A DNA stretch of 64,000 bases from JALHNI01 sp044226365 (GTDB taxonomy: Bacteria > Acidobacteriota > Terriglobia > Bryobacterales > Bryobacteraceae), in assembly GCA_044226365.1 (NCBI GenBank), contig JBGAHE010000024.1, forward strand, positions 1-64,000, in the 5' to 3' direction. This document shows positions 1-9,711 of this stretch, piece after piece (within the stretch, counting starts at the first letter, position 1; every line of letters starts with the position of its first letter). The notes under the pieces were generated by a model. It was not told where the DNA came from and did not search any database. It was given only the letters and a program-made list of their open reading frames with translations. The translations under genes were made by a program, and so were the position numbers.

Positions 1-264
1 GGCAACGGCGGCACCATCGCCACCGCCAGCGGACTCGTCTTTGTCGGAGCCACCGACGACGCTCGCTTCCGCGCCTTCGACGCCAAAACCGGCAAAGAAC
101 TCTGGGCCGTCAAACTCGGCGGTGCCGCCGAAGCCACCCCCATGACTTACCAGGGCAAGGATGGCCGTCAGTATGTCGTCATCGCCTCCACCGGCGGCGG
201 CTTCTTCAATAACCCGGTCACCGACGACAGCATCACCGCCTACGCGCTCGCTTCATCCAAGTAA
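1..264 (+). CDS. PQQ-dependent dehydrogenase (quinoprotein), C-terminal fragment
   Basis: The window opens inside a gene; the last 87 codons are present and end at TAA. The visible residues form the final blades of a PQQ-type beta-propeller: a GLVFVGATDD strand, the blade signature FDAKTGKELW, and the closing segment with GRQYVVIASTGG that is typical of membrane-bound glucose-dehydrogenase-like quinoproteins. Such enzymes oxidise sugars or alcohols in the periplasm and pass electrons to quinones or cytochromes. The upstream part lies outside the window, so substrate class and any membrane anchor cannot be judged. A second, complete quinoprotein and a cytochrome c lie 3 kb downstream on the same strand, which suggests a shared periplasmic oxidation function. 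Confidence 0.85.
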   Translation, partial: GNGGTIATASGLVFVGATDDARFRAFDAKTGKELWAVKLGGAAEATPMTYQGKDGRQYVVIASTGGGFFNNPVTDDSITAYALASSK

Positions 265-293
265 CTCGGCAGTAAGTTCGCTAAACTCGGCTC

Positions 294-1274
294 ATGCAGC
301 TCGCCCGTCTCAGTTGGGCACTCTTGGCTACCTTCGCCTGCGCGCAGCCGCCGGCGCCTGACTTCCGCGGGCTACTCGCTGATCTTCGCCAAGCCGTAGG
401 CTCCGATTCGCTCACCTCCGCCGTGGAGGCGGCCCAAAGGTTAGAACAGGCCGTTCAACAGCACTACGCGGATTCGCTACTCCGGAACGCTGACGACAAA
501 GTCGCCGAAGCCCTCCAGGTCTTTCCCCCTGACATAGAATCCGTCTGGGTCCACCGGGATCCCTTCGTCATCGACCCCACCTTGTCCCAGGACGAGCTCC
601 AGGACCGCCCGCTCCAGGTCTACGCCACCGATCACTTACGCGCCCTCGAGCAAGGCGCTTTCTTTCGGGCGCTCGCCCCCCACGCCATCCGGCTCACCGT
701 GGCCGGGGCGAGAAAAATCGTGCCCGGCAAATTCGGGATCCCCGGTCCCATCGGTAGTCATGAAGTCGCGTACTTCCATTACTTCGATTCGCCGGTCGAA
801 CTTCCTGCCCAACATGAAAACATCAACGGAAAGCCGATCTGGCAGACCACCGCGTCTTTTCCCGACCACAAAGACACGCTCTGGCTCGCCTTACCCAAGC
901 CCGACTTACTCATCCTGACGAATCACCGCGTCCTGTTGGAGGAGATACTCGAGCGTCTCGCCACCGGCCGTAGATCCGCCGCGTTCCCCGCCACGTTAGG
1001 GGAATGGACCTACGTCAATCGCGAAGCCAGCTTCTGGGGCTTGCGGCACCTTGGCAGTCCGCAGCGGCAGGGAATCGCTGTTGGCTTACACCATCGGCAG
1101 CTTGAAATCCACTTCCTGCAATCCCCCGCTCCGCTATCCGCCCCGGAGGACTCGGCGTTTTCCCTCGCCTCGCCGGACCCTGCCCACTGGGTCGCCACCT
1201 CGGATCTCGCCCAACACGGCGCTTGGCCGGTGCACTACAGCTTGGCGCAGCTCGGCTTTGGACTCTATCGATGA
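294..1274 (+). CDS. Secreted protein of unknown function, paralogue 1
   Basis: I do not recognise this 326-residue protein. It starts with a typical Sec signal peptide (MQLARLSWALLATFACAQ). The mature part has no cysteine cluster, repeat or known catalytic motif. It is clearly related to the next protein: both have a short N-terminal helical region, a P-P-D-x-E segment followed by a beta-rich stretch, a conserved DLL-I/L-x-NHR motif, and further on an EWTxVNRxAxxWGL motif at similar distances. The stop codon overlaps the start of the next gene (ATGA), so the pair is translationally coupled. The location between a quinoprotein and a cytochrome c suggests a periplasmic or outer-surface protein, but no function can be inferred. 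Confidence 0.75.
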   Translation: MQLARLSWALLATFACAQPPAPDFRGLLADLRQAVGSDSLTSAVEAAQRLEQAVQQHYADSLLRNADDKVAEALQVFPPDIESVWVHRDPFVIDPTLSQDELQDRPLQVYATDHLRALEQGAFFRALAPHAIRLTVAGARKIVPGKFGIPGPIGSHEVAYFHYFDSPVELPAQHENINGKPIWQTTASFPDHKDTLWLALPKPDLLILTNHRVLLEEILERLATGRRSAAFPATLGEWTYVNREASFWGLRHLGSPQRQGIAVGLHHRQLEIHFLQSPAPLSAPEDSAFSLASPDPAHWVATSDLAQHGAWPVHYSLAQLGFGLYR

Positions 1275-2305
1275 GGCATCTCGCCCTCACTCTCCTCATG
1301 GGCACGCTGCTCGCCCAGACCGACACCAAATCAGAGATCCTGCTGCTGGCCGACGAACTCCAACGCGCCCTCGATTCCCAGGACCTCGCCAAAGCCAAGG
1401 AACTCAGCCAAGCTCTTACCGCAAAGACCCGCCAGGCCCGCAACGAAAAGCTCGCCGCCGGCGGTTCGGAGTGGGTGGACCGCGTGCTCACCTGGCTGCC
1501 GCCCGACACAGAAGCACTCGCCGTCGCCGCCCAAGCCTTCGACCTCACGCTCGATGGTCCCGACTCTCAGACCGCGCTCGCCTCGGCTCGGTCATTCTTC
1601 TTCGATCCTCTCGAGTCCGTCGCTGGCGCCGGTGGCTTCAAGCACCTCCGCGGACTCACCGTGCGTCGCGCCGTGCTTGCCGGACGCAAGTTTGACGATA
1701 CCGCCGCTCCTCCCCGGCGTACAGGAATGGTCCCTTATCAAGGCTGCGCGTTGTTAGCCTTCACCCAACCCGTGGCCCAGCCCCTGCTACCGCGCCCGGC
1801 CGACGAGAACTTCATGGGCCACCCCGTTCGGACTCATCGCCACGGAATGGTAGAAAACTTGCTTACCTTCCTCGAACCCGACCTCCTGCTCGCCTGTAAC
1901 CATCGCAGATTCTTTGAACAAGTCATCACCCGGCGCTCGAGCCCCACGTCGCCCCGAGCGCTTCCCGACACCCTGCGCGAGTGGACCCTCGTCAACCGGC
2001 AAGCACCCCTGTGGGGACTCGCGCACTATGCTGGCCCACCAAGCACCCTGGCTGCGGCGGCTTTTGGCCAGGACCCTGAAGCCACCGGCGCCGTCATCGA
2101 GTTTGGCCCGCTCGCCCGCGTCCGCCTTCTCGCCAAACGCAATCCCTGGCACGACGACGTGACGTCCCCCGACTTCCACGGCGCCGCCCGAGCGCAACAG
2201 CCCGTCGCAGGGCTCTGGGAGCTTTCCGTCTCTCCCCAATCCGATGCCGCCTTGGTCACCGCCATAACCCTGATGGCGGCTATCGGCTTCATCCTGATCA
2301 TCTAG
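1271..2305 (+). CDS. Secreted protein of unknown function, paralogue 2
   Basis: A 344-residue protein starting at the ATG that overlaps the previous stop codon. Earlier in-frame starts would place the signal peptide inside the protein; from 1271 it begins MRHLALTLLMGTLLAQ, a normal Sec signal. It shares with the preceding gene the PPD-x-E segment, the PDLLLACNHR motif and the REWTLVNRQAPLWGL motif, so the two arose by tandem duplication. Unlike its partner it ends in a hydrophobic stretch (TLMAAIGFILII) that could be a C-terminal membrane anchor. The function is unknown. The gene sits directly upstream of the cytochrome c and PQQ dehydrogenase genes and is probably co-transcribed with them. 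Confidence 0.75.
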   Translation: MRHLALTLLMGTLLAQTDTKSEILLLADELQRALDSQDLAKAKELSQALTAKTRQARNEKLAAGGSEWVDRVLTWLPPDTEALAVAAQAFDLTLDGPDSQTALASARSFFFDPLESVAGAGGFKHLRGLTVRRAVLAGRKFDDTAAPPRRTGMVPYQGCALLAFTQPVAQPLLPRPADENFMGHPVRTHRHGMVENLLTFLEPDLLLACNHRRFFEQVITRRSSPTSPRALPDTLREWTLVNRQAPLWGLAHYAGPPSTLAAAAFGQDPEATGAVIEFGPLARVRLLAKRNPWHDDVTSPDFHGAARAQQPVAGLWELSVSPQSDAALVTAITLMAAIGFILII

Positions 2306-2325
2306 CAATTCGGCGGCTGGTTACA

Positions 2326-3195
2326 ATGAACCTGATGCCGCTCTCTTCAGGCTGTCTTTCTCTTTTCCTTCTCGCCGCCACCCTGGCCGCCCAAGGGCCG
2401 CCGCCAACCACCCCTCCCGCCAAACCCCGTCAAGGCGGTTTCGTCCCCGGACAACAACGCCCCACCGGCGACCCGGTTCAAATCGCCCGAGGCGAGAAAC
2501 TCTACGGCGTCTCCTGTCGCGGCTGCCACGGCGCCGACCTTCGCGGCGGCGACATGGGCGGTCCGAATCTGCTGCGCTCCATGCTCTCGCTCAGCGATCG
2601 CGAGGGCGAAAAGATCGTCCCGGTCATTCAAGGCAGTCTTCAAAGCAGCGGCATGCCTGCCATCCCGATGAGTCCAGTTGACGCCAAAGCAGTCGCCGCT
2701 TACGTCCGCAGCGTCCTCGCCACCATCGGCGGTCAGGGTCGGCCTCCCTCGGCTATGGAGCCCCCCTCAATCCTGGTCGGCAAGGCCGCCGAAGGTCAAG
2801 CTTACTTCGCCGTCAAATGCGCCTCGTGCCACTCGGTCACCGGCGATCTCAAGGGCCTCGCCGCACGCATCACCGACCCCAAGATTCTGCAGAACACCTG
2901 GGTCGCGGGCATGTACCGTCCCGGCCGCGGACCCGCCACGCCCTCTCCGCGCTCCGTCGTCACCGCCACCGTCACCCCGCGCGGCGCCGCCCCCGTCGAA
3001 GGCAAGGTCGTTCGCCTCGACGACTTCCTCATCACGCTCGAACTCGCCGATGGCTCGCAACGGTCCTTCCGCCGCGATGGCGACGTGCCGAAAGTCGACG
3101 TCCGCGATCCCCTCCAAGGCCATCGCGACCTGCTCCCCCTCTATACCGACCAAGACATGCACAATCTGACCGCCTACCTGGTGACCTTGAAATGA
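2326..3195 (+). CDS. Secreted di-haem c-type cytochrome
   Basis: A 289-residue periplasmic cytochrome with a Sec signal peptide (ends near LAAQG) followed by a proline-rich linker. Two CXXCH haem-binding motifs are visible: CRGCH near residue 65 and CASCH near residue 166, each at the start of a cytochrome c fold. Between the second haem domain and the C-terminus is a beta-rich insert (approximate residues 205-260) that is not part of a standard class I cytochrome. The stop codon overlaps the start of the PQQ dehydrogenase (ATGA), which strongly suggests it is the electron acceptor of that enzyme. Tandem cytochrome-quinoprotein genes are an established arrangement for alcohol and sugar oxidation. 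Confidence 0.9.
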   Translation: MNLMPLSSGCLSLFLLAATLAAQGPPPTTPPAKPRQGGFVPGQQRPTGDPVQIARGEKLYGVSCRGCHGADLRGGDMGGPNLLRSMLSLSDREGEKIVPVIQGSLQSSGMPAIPMSPVDAKAVAAYVRSVLATIGGQGRPPSAMEPPSILVGKAAEGQAYFAVKCASCHSVTGDLKGLAARITDPKILQNTWVAGMYRPGRGPATPSPRSVVTATVTPRGAAPVEGKVVRLDDFLITLELADGSQRSFRRDGDVPKVDVRDPLQGHRDLLPLYTDQDMHNLTAYLVTLK

Positions 3196-4847
3196 AGCTC
3201 TTTCCCTTACTGCTGCTCTCAGCTAACTTATTCGCCCAGGGTGGCGGCGTCTCTCCCGAAGAGTTACTCAAGCCCCTCAAGAACGATTGGCCCACCTACA
3301 ATGGCGATTACTCCGGCCGCCGCTTCAGCGCCCTGAAAGAAGTCAACACCAACACGGTGAAGAATCTTTCGCTCGCCTGGAGTATCCGCATGACGCCCGG
3401 CCCGGCTTTGGCCACCGGTCGCCGTTCCAACGGCCCGCCCGCCCCGCTCGTCGTCGGCGGCGAAGGCAGCGGCGATATCTCCGTCGGCGGTACCACGATC
3501 AAAGCGTCGGTCCTCGCCGTCGACGGCACACTCTACTTCACCATGCCCGACAATGCCTGGGCCGTCGACGCACGCGATGGCCGCGAGCTCTGGCACTACT
3601 TCTGGAAAACCCGCGGCGGCACCCACATCGGCAATCGCGGTCTCGCCATGTGGAATAACTACCTCTACATGGAGACGCCCGATAACTACCTGGTCTGTCT
3701 CGATGCCAAAACCGGCAAAGAACGCTGGCACAAAACCATCGCCGACCTCGACCAGGGCTACTTCTCCACGCCCGCGCCGATTGTCGTCGGCAACCATGTG
3801 CTCGTCGGCACCGGCAACGACATCGACTCACCAGGCTTCCTGCTTTCGTTCGATGCCGAGACCGGCGACCTGCAATGGAAGTTCTACACCGTCCCGATGA
3901 AGAAGGGCGATCCCGGCCTCGAAACCTGGGCCAGCCTGGACGCTGCCCGCCACGGTGGCGCGCAGACCTGGATCCCCGGCGCTTACGATCCGGAAACCAA
4001 GCTGTACATCATCGGCACCGGCAATCCCACCCCCGCCTACACTACCGGTAAGCGCGGCGAAGGTGACAATCTCTTCACTTGCTCGCTGGTCGCCATTAAT
4101 GTCGACACCGGCAAAATGGCCTGGTATTTCCAGACCTCGCCTCACGACATGCATGACTACGACTCCGCCCAGACGCCCATCCTCGTCGACGCGCCATTCA
4201 ACGGCAAAATGCGGAAACTCGTCCTCACCGCGGCGCGCAACGGCTACTTCTTCACGCTCGATCGCGTCACCGGCGAACGGCTGGTCACCACCAAGTACGG
4301 CCAGCACACCAATTGGGCCAAGGGCCTGAATAAGTTCGGTGGCCCCGAACATGACCCGATTAAAGACCCCACCGTCGGCGGCGCCATCGTCTCGCCCACC
4401 TCCGACGGCACCGTCAACTGGCAGCCGCCGGCCTTCTCGCCCGATACCGGCCTTTTCTACGTCCCTGAAGGCAACGGCTTCTCGATCTTCTATCTCACGG
4501 ACCTCGACCCGCGCGGTTCCATGGGCCTGGGCGGAAAAGAAGAAGCGGCCGTGGGCACTGCCGGCAACTATCTCAGCGCCATCGACTATCGCACTGGCAA
4601 AGTCGTCTGGCGCCATCGCTTCTACGGCAACGGCGGGGGCGGCGGCTTACTCGCCACGGCCGGCGGCTTGCTCTTCGCCGCGGACGGCATGAATAACTTT
4701 GTGGCCCACGACGCGAAGACCGGTAAACCGCTCTGGAGCACCCGCATCGGCAACGCCTCGAACGCGCCCCAAACGTTCATGCTCGACGGTCATCAGTATG
4801 TCACGGTGGCCACCGGCGATACCCTTTGGGCGTTCGTCTTGAACTAA
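3192..4847 (+). CDS. PQQ-dependent dehydrogenase, alcohol/glucose type
   Basis: A 551-residue periplasmic quinoprotein with a signal peptide (MKLFPLLLLSANLFAQ). The start at 3192 overlaps the cytochrome stop codon and gives the correct signal peptide; the frame stays open far upstream but that part is antisense or overlapping noise. The eight-bladed propeller pattern is clear: W-P-T-Y-N-G-D-Y-S near residue 34, repeated A-x-DA-x-TG-x-x-x-W blades, and a GGGGGLLATAGGLLF segment near the C-terminus. The vicinal cysteine pair typical of methanol/ethanol dehydrogenases is absent: the corresponding place reads GGTHIGNRG. It probably oxidises an alcohol or sugar and hands electrons to the upstream di-haem cytochrome. 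The exact substrate cannot be read from sequence. Confidence 0.88.
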   Translation: MKLFPLLLLSANLFAQGGGVSPEELLKPLKNDWPTYNGDYSGRRFSALKEVNTNTVKNLSLAWSIRMTPGPALATGRRSNGPPAPLVVGGEGSGDISVGGTTIKASVLAVDGTLYFTMPDNAWAVDARDGRELWHYFWKTRGGTHIGNRGLAMWNNYLYMETPDNYLVCLDAKTGKERWHKTIADLDQGYFSTPAPIVVGNHVLVGTGNDIDSPGFLLSFDAETGDLQWKFYTVPMKKGDPGLETWASLDAARHGGAQTWIPGAYDPETKLYIIGTGNPTPAYTTGKRGEGDNLFTCSLVAINVDTGKMAWYFQTSPHDMHDYDSAQTPILVDAPFNGKMRKLVLTAARNGYFFTLDRVTGERLVTTKYGQHTNWAKGLNKFGGPEHDPIKDPTVGGAIVSPTSDGTVNWQPPAFSPDTGLFYVPEGNGFSIFYLTDLDPRGSMGLGGKEEAAVGTAGNYLSAIDYRTGKVVWRHRFYGNGGGGGLLATAGGLLFAADGMNNFVAHDAKTGKPLWSTRIGNASNAPQTFMLDGHQYVTVATGDTLWAFVLN

Positions 4848-5074
4848 GTCACTAACTGCGGTCCCGCCCACCATCTCGCGACCGCCGCCGATGTGCAGTG
4901 CGGCGTGCGGGCGGGGCCGCATCATTCCCAGCGACAAGCCCCGGCCTCAGCGGACCCGCCCACCCGCGGCGTTCGCGCAAATAAGTTAACAAGTACCTCA
5001 CGTCACATGAACATTCGTCGCTTCCTTTGCTCCATAATTGAATCAGCGTCCTTGCTTGTTCGAAGGAGAGCTGC

Positions 5075-8000
5075 GTGAAAATCGTGACGTTGATCACCCG
5101 ATTGGCCTTGTTGAGCGCGGGTGTTGCCGGGTCGGTCCTGCAACTGGCCGCTCAAGTCCCCACCCCGAATCCCACTTCCCTCACCCTGAGTGCTCCGGCC
5201 AATTCCACCGCCGCTGCCTCGGCTACGTTGCTGGTCACCGGTGCCGCCGGCCAATCCTGGCGCGTGCAATCGGTGGGCGGATTCTGGCTTCGTTTCCTGG
5301 TGACCCCCACCTGCCCTGCGTCGGTGAATGACTGCACCACCACCAACGCCGGCACCACCACCATCACGGTTCTAGCCGACCCCACCGGGCTGCCAGCGTT
5401 CACCTATTCTGGCTCCATCACCATCACCTACCCCACCGGCGTAGTCACCGTCCCGGTCAACTTCCAGGTCGGCGGCGCGTCCGGCAATGCCACGCTCTCG
5501 GCCACCCCCACCACCCTCACCTTTTCTGGTGCACCCGGCAGCGGCGCCCAATCCCAGGTCGTCGCCGTCACCAGTTCCGGCGCCACCAGTACGGTCTTCT
5601 TTAGCGCCACCTCCAACGTCGCCTGGCTCACCACGAACCTCGATACCGGCTCCACCTACGCGCCGAACAATCTCACCATCACCGCGAACGCGACTTCCTT
5701 AGCCGCCGGCACCTATCAGGGCACCATCACGCTCACCGCCACGGGCGGGGCCACTCCGCCGGTCACCATTCCGGTCACTTTCAACGTCGGCGTCGCCCAA
5801 CAGCTCGTCGTCAATCCGACCAGCGTCACCTTTAACGGCATTGGGTCCGCCGGCGTACCCGTCGCCGTCACGGTCAATAGCGGGGCGAACGTTCCGTTCA
5901 GCGTCTCCATCAGCTACCCTGGTCTCGCCGCACTCAGTTGGCTCACCTCGAACGTCACTAATGGCACCACCGGTAGCACCAGCGTGGTCCTCACGCCCTC
6001 CGGTTCCACGAATCTGCCCGCTGGCGTTTACTCCGCCACGGTCGCCATCGCCTCGCCGAACCTCGCCACTGTCTACATTCCGGTGACCCTCAACCTCAAC
6101 AGCGGCGGCGGCACCGGCCCGCGCTTGGTGGCGGACGTCAACCCCGTGACGCTCGGCGTCGCGCCCGGCGGATCCGCCTCGCGGACGGTGGTCATCAGCA
6201 CGTCCACCGGGGTCACCGCGCCTTACAACGCCATCCCGCAATACACGTCTCCCGCCAGCCCGGCCGTGAATTGGCTGTCGCTCACCGCGGCCACCGGCAC
6301 CACCCCCGGCACCCTCACCATCTCGGCCAACGCTGGCAACCTGCCCGTCGGCGCTTACACCGCGAACATCGTCGTTTCTTCGTCGAATGCCACGTTCGCC
6401 AGCGTCACGATTCCGGTCACGATGAACGTCAGCAGCGGCCAGATCGTCACCTATTCGCCGAGTTCGCTTAACTTCAGTTATGTAAACGGCGTGCCGATTC
6501 TCTCCGGCCAGAACATCCAACTGAGCCTCTCGCCGGCGAGCCCCGCCCTGCCCGCCACGCTCAGCGTCGTCTATGACGTCGCTGGCCAGTCCTGGCTTTC
6601 GGCCACCTTGTACAGTTCCATCCCCGGCAGCATCACCACCGGCGCGCAGATTGGCGTTGCTGTCAACGGCGCTGGCCTGCCGAACGGCACTTACACCGCG
6701 AAGGTTCAGATCTCCGCGCCGGGTGCCGGCAACCCGCTCATTCAAGTTCCGATTACGCTCACCGTGTCTGGCGGAGCCGCTGGCACCTTACTTACGTTCT
6801 CGCCGACCGCACTGAACTTCAGCGCGGCGCTCAACGGAACCGCGCCGGATCAGTTAGTCACCGTCAGCAGCAGCCCCACCACCGGGCTCAGCTACACGCT
6901 CTCCTCCAATTCCTCCTGGCTCACCTTGGTGAACTCCACCGGGACCACGCCCGGCAGTAACACCGTGCGGATCAATGCGGCTGGTCTGGTCGCGGGCACT
7001 TACAACGGCACCATCACCGTCAGTGCTCCCGGCGCCGGCAACAGCGGCACTTCGATTCCGGTCACTCTCACCGTGAGCGGCACCGCCTCGAACCTGACCG
7101 CCAGCCCCGCCCTGCTCACCTTCGCCGCCCAAAGCGGCAACGTGTCCCCCGCTCCGCAGACCATCCAGGTCACCAGCCCGCTATCGAACGTGTCTTACTC
7201 GGTCACCACCAATCAGGCTTGGCTGCAAGCTTCGCCCGCCACGGGCACCACGCCCGGCACCATCTCCGTTTACGCGAACTCCACCGGATTGCTGAACGGA
7301 ATTTACAACGGCACGGTCACCGTGATCTCCGGATTCGCCACCATCAACATTCCGGTCACGCTCGAAGTCACCAGTGGCGCCCTGCTCCGCTTCAGCCAGC
7401 AGTCGGTCACCTTCAACTACCAAACCGGTCAGGCCGTGCCCACCGCCAGGGCGATCGTCGTCACGTCGTCCAACAGCTCCGCGCTCAACGCCTCGGTCAC
7501 CGCCAGCACCAGCACCGGCGGTAACTGGCTACTCGCCACGCCGGCCACCGTGCAGACGCCCGGCTCGTTTGCAATCTCGCTATCGCCCAACGTCCTGCCG
7601 ACCCTGGCCACCGGCACTTACTCCGGCACGGTCACCGTTAGCGCGCCCGGCGCACCCAGTTCCGTCATCGGCGTCACCCTGGTGGTCAGCGCCGGCTCGC
7701 TGCTGACGGTCTCCACCGCGCCCGTCTCCTTCAACGCCGAACTCAATGGCGCGGCGCCGCCGTCACAGACCCGCTCGATTACCAGCACCGGCGCCGCCTC
7801 ACCCGTCCTGGTCAGCACCAGCACCAACGGCCTCCAGGGCTGGCTCACCGCGGTCCTCACCTCCGGCGTCACGCCGTCGGCGGTCACCATCACCGCCAAC
7901 CCGGCTGCCTTGGCCGCGGGAGTCTACACTGGCGTCGTTACGATTTCCGGCGGCGTCGGCACCACCGCTCAGTTGATCCCGGCGACGCTCAACGTCAACG

Positions 8001-9661
8001 GCGCCCCGAGCCTCAATGTTGATAAGTCGGAGTTGATCTTTGCCGGCGCCACCAGCACGACGCCGCAAACCATTCAAGTCAGCAGCACCAGCGGCAATTA
8101 CAATTACACGGTCAGCACCAGCGTGGGTAACTCTACTGCCAACTGGCTCACCGTAAATACCGGCGGCGGCATCACTCCCTCCGGAATCACCGTCTCGGCC
8201 AACCCCTCGTTACTCACTGATGGCACTTACTTCGGTACCGTCACCATCACCCCGCAAGGCCTCGCGAATACCACGCCGTTCATTATTCCCGTCACCCTAC
8301 TCGTGAATCGCGCGACGGCGCTTCAGGTCAGCCCCACCTCGCTCTCGTTCACTCAGGTACGCGGCGCCGGCCTCCCCATCGCCCAAACGCTCAGCGTCAC
8401 CAGCCAACAACCGGTGCCGTTCGGCTACACCTCCGCGGTTCAGACGCCCGCGGGCGGCAACTGGCTAAACATCTCGCAAGTGGGCTCCGTCACCAACGGC
8501 TCGCTGCAAGTCAGCCTGAATAGCTCCGCCGCCGCGCTTCCCGTCGGGAACTACACGGCGACCATCACCGTATTCGACGCGAACTCCGGCAGCAGCGTCC
8601 CGGTGGCGGTGAACCTCGCCGTCGTGGCCAGCAGTTCGCTCGTCGCCACCCCGAACGCGATCACCTTCACCACGCGCGGCGGCCAGACTTCGCCTTCGTC
8701 GCAGACCGTGGCCATCGCCTCTTCAGTGCCCTCGTCACCCGTCTCCTTCAACATCACCAGCGACGCCGCCTGGCTCAATGCCACGCCGCTCTCGGGCACT
8801 ACGCCGCTCAACCTCACCATCGCCGTGAATACGACGGCGCTGCCTGCCGGCACCACCAATGCCGTCGGACATCTCACCGTGGTCCCGCTCGTTGGTGGGC
8901 AGCCGATCATCATCACGGTGAACCATGTCACCGAATCCGGCCCGCCGCCGGTGATCGGCTCCTTCGCCAACGCCGCCACCTTCCAGCCCGGCCCCCTCGC
9001 CCCGGGGATGATCTTCTCGATCTTCGGCACGAACCTGGGCCCTGCCACCGGCCTGAACGGCACGGTTGCGGATGGCCGCTTCACCACCTCCCTCTCGGGC
9101 GTGCGCGTGCTGCTCGATGGCATCCCCGCCCCCATCCTGTTCGCCAGCGCCACGCAGATCAACGCCGTCGCGCCGTATCAGTTGTTCGGCCGCGCCTTCG
9201 CGCAACTCACCGTCGAGTACAACGGCGTCACCTCGAACACACTCGCGCCCCGGATTGCGGATTCGTCCCCCGGCATCTTCACTGCCTCGGACGGCCGTCA
9301 AGCCGCCGCGCTCAATGAGAACGGCTCCATCAACAGTGCCTCGAATCCTGCGGCGCCCGGCAGCATCGTCGTTCTCTATGTCACCGGCGAAGGACAAACC
9401 ACGCCGGGCGGCGTGGATGGCGAAGTCGCCGTAGGAACTAATCTCAAGCGCCCGCTCGGCGCCGTTCGCGTCCGCGTCAACGGCAACGACATTCCCGCGT
9501 CGGACATCTTCTATGCCGGGTCCGCTCCCGGCCTGGTCTCCGGCTTGATGCAAATCAACTTCCGGGTGCCCGCCAACGCGCCGTCGAATAGCTCCACCGG
9601 TGTCGACGTCTTTGTCGGTACGGGTCAGAGCCCGGCCGGCACCACCATCGCCGTCCGCTAA
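5075..9661 (+). CDS. Giant secreted protein: 12 BACON-like repeats plus Solibacter C-terminal domain
   Basis: A 1528-residue protein with a GTG start preceded by GAAGGAGAG (5062-5070) and a Sec signal of about 27 residues. From there to about residue 1285 I count 12 repeats of roughly 95-110 residues, each with the BACON pattern: an opening strand such as SPTSLSF, a central aromatic WL motif, a TGTTPG-like turn, an AGTYxGTITVS strand and a closing IPVTLxV strand. Residues from about 1287 to the end match the Solibacter-type C-terminal domain (TIGR03437), with FANAATF and IFGTNLGP. BACON domains are usually carbohydrate- or mucin-binding or structural Ig-like modules. The protein is probably an extracellular or surface adhesin. 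The 227-bp gap upstream (4848-5074) contains no other gene and probably carries its promoter. Confidence 0.9.
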   Translation: MKIVTLITRLALLSAGVAGSVLQLAAQVPTPNPTSLTLSAPANSTAAASATLLVTGAAGQSWRVQSVGGFWLRFLVTPTCPASVNDCTTTNAGTTTITVLADPTGLPAFTYSGSITITYPTGVVTVPVNFQVGGASGNATLSATPTTLTFSGAPGSGAQSQVVAVTSSGATSTVFFSATSNVAWLTTNLDTGSTYAPNNLTITANATSLAAGTYQGTITLTATGGATPPVTIPVTFNVGVAQQLVVNPTSVTFNGIGSAGVPVAVTVNSGANVPFSVSISYPGLAALSWLTSNVTNGTTGSTSVVLTPSGSTNLPAGVYSATVAIASPNLATVYIPVTLNLNSGGGTGPRLVADVNPVTLGVAPGGSASRTVVISTSTGVTAPYNAIPQYTSPASPAVNWLSLTAATGTTPGTLTISANAGNLPVGAYTANIVVSSSNATFASVTIPVTMNVSSGQIVTYSPSSLNFSYVNGVPILSGQNIQLSLSPASPALPATLSVVYDVAGQSWLSATLYSSIPGSITTGAQIGVAVNGAGLPNGTYTAKVQISAPGAGNPLIQVPITLTVSGGAAGTLLTFSPTALNFSAALNGTAPDQLVTVSSSPTTGLSYTLSSNSSWLTLVNSTGTTPGSNTVRINAAGLVAGTYNGTITVSAPGAGNSGTSIPVTLTVSGTASNLTASPALLTFAAQSGNVSPAPQTIQVTSPLSNVSYSVTTNQAWLQASPATGTTPGTISVYANSTGLLNGIYNGTVTVISGFATINIPVTLEVTSGALLRFSQQSVTFNYQTGQAVPTARAIVVTSSNSSALNASVTASTSTGGNWLLATPATVQTPGSFAISLSPNVLPTLATGTYSGTVTVSAPGAPSSVIGVTLVVSAGSLLTVSTAPVSFNAELNGAAPPSQTRSITSTGAASPVLVSTSTNGLQGWLTAVLTSGVTPSAVTITANPAALAAGVYTGVVTISGGVGTTAQLIPATLNVNGAPSLNVDKSELIFAGATSTTPQTIQVSSTSGNYNYTVSTSVGNSTANWLTVNTGGGITPSGITVSANPSLLTDGTYFGTVTITPQGLANTTPFIIPVTLLVNRATALQVSPTSLSFTQVRGAGLPIAQTLSVTSQQPVPFGYTSAVQTPAGGNWLNISQVGSVTNGSLQVSLNSSAAALPVGNYTATITVFDANSGSSVPVAVNLAVVASSSLVATPNAITFTTRGGQTSPSSQTVAIASSVPSSPVSFNITSDAAWLNATPLSGTTPLNLTIAVNTTALPAGTTNAVGHLTVVPLVGGQPIIITVNHVTESGPPPVIGSFANAATFQPGPLAPGMIFSIFGTNLGPATGLNGTVADGRFTTSLSGVRVLLDGIPAPILFASATQINAVAPYQLFGRAFAQLTVEYNGVTSNTLAPRIADSSPGIFTASDGRQAAALNENGSINSASNPAAPGSIVVLYVTGEGQTTPGGVDGEVAVGTNLKRPLGAVRVRVNGNDIPASDIFYAGSAPGLVSGLMQINFRVPANAPSNSSTGVDVFVGTGQSPAGTTIAVR

Positions 9662-9711
9662 ATCCTTCCGGCCGGGCGCGGCGGAAGAGGGCAAGCGTTC
9701 TACACTGGGCT

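Noticed and set aside
4852..5097. Minus-strand reading frame across the gap before the giant BACON gene
   Set aside because: Arginine-rich sequence with no signal peptide or motif, overlapping the start of the clear + gene; it looks like a random open frame in GC-rich DNA.
5699..6745. Long minus-strand open frame (348 codons) inside the BACON-repeat gene
   Set aside because: It is antisense to a repeat-rich gene with strong family matches; its sequence is a Gly/Arg/Asp-rich artefact of the repeated codons.
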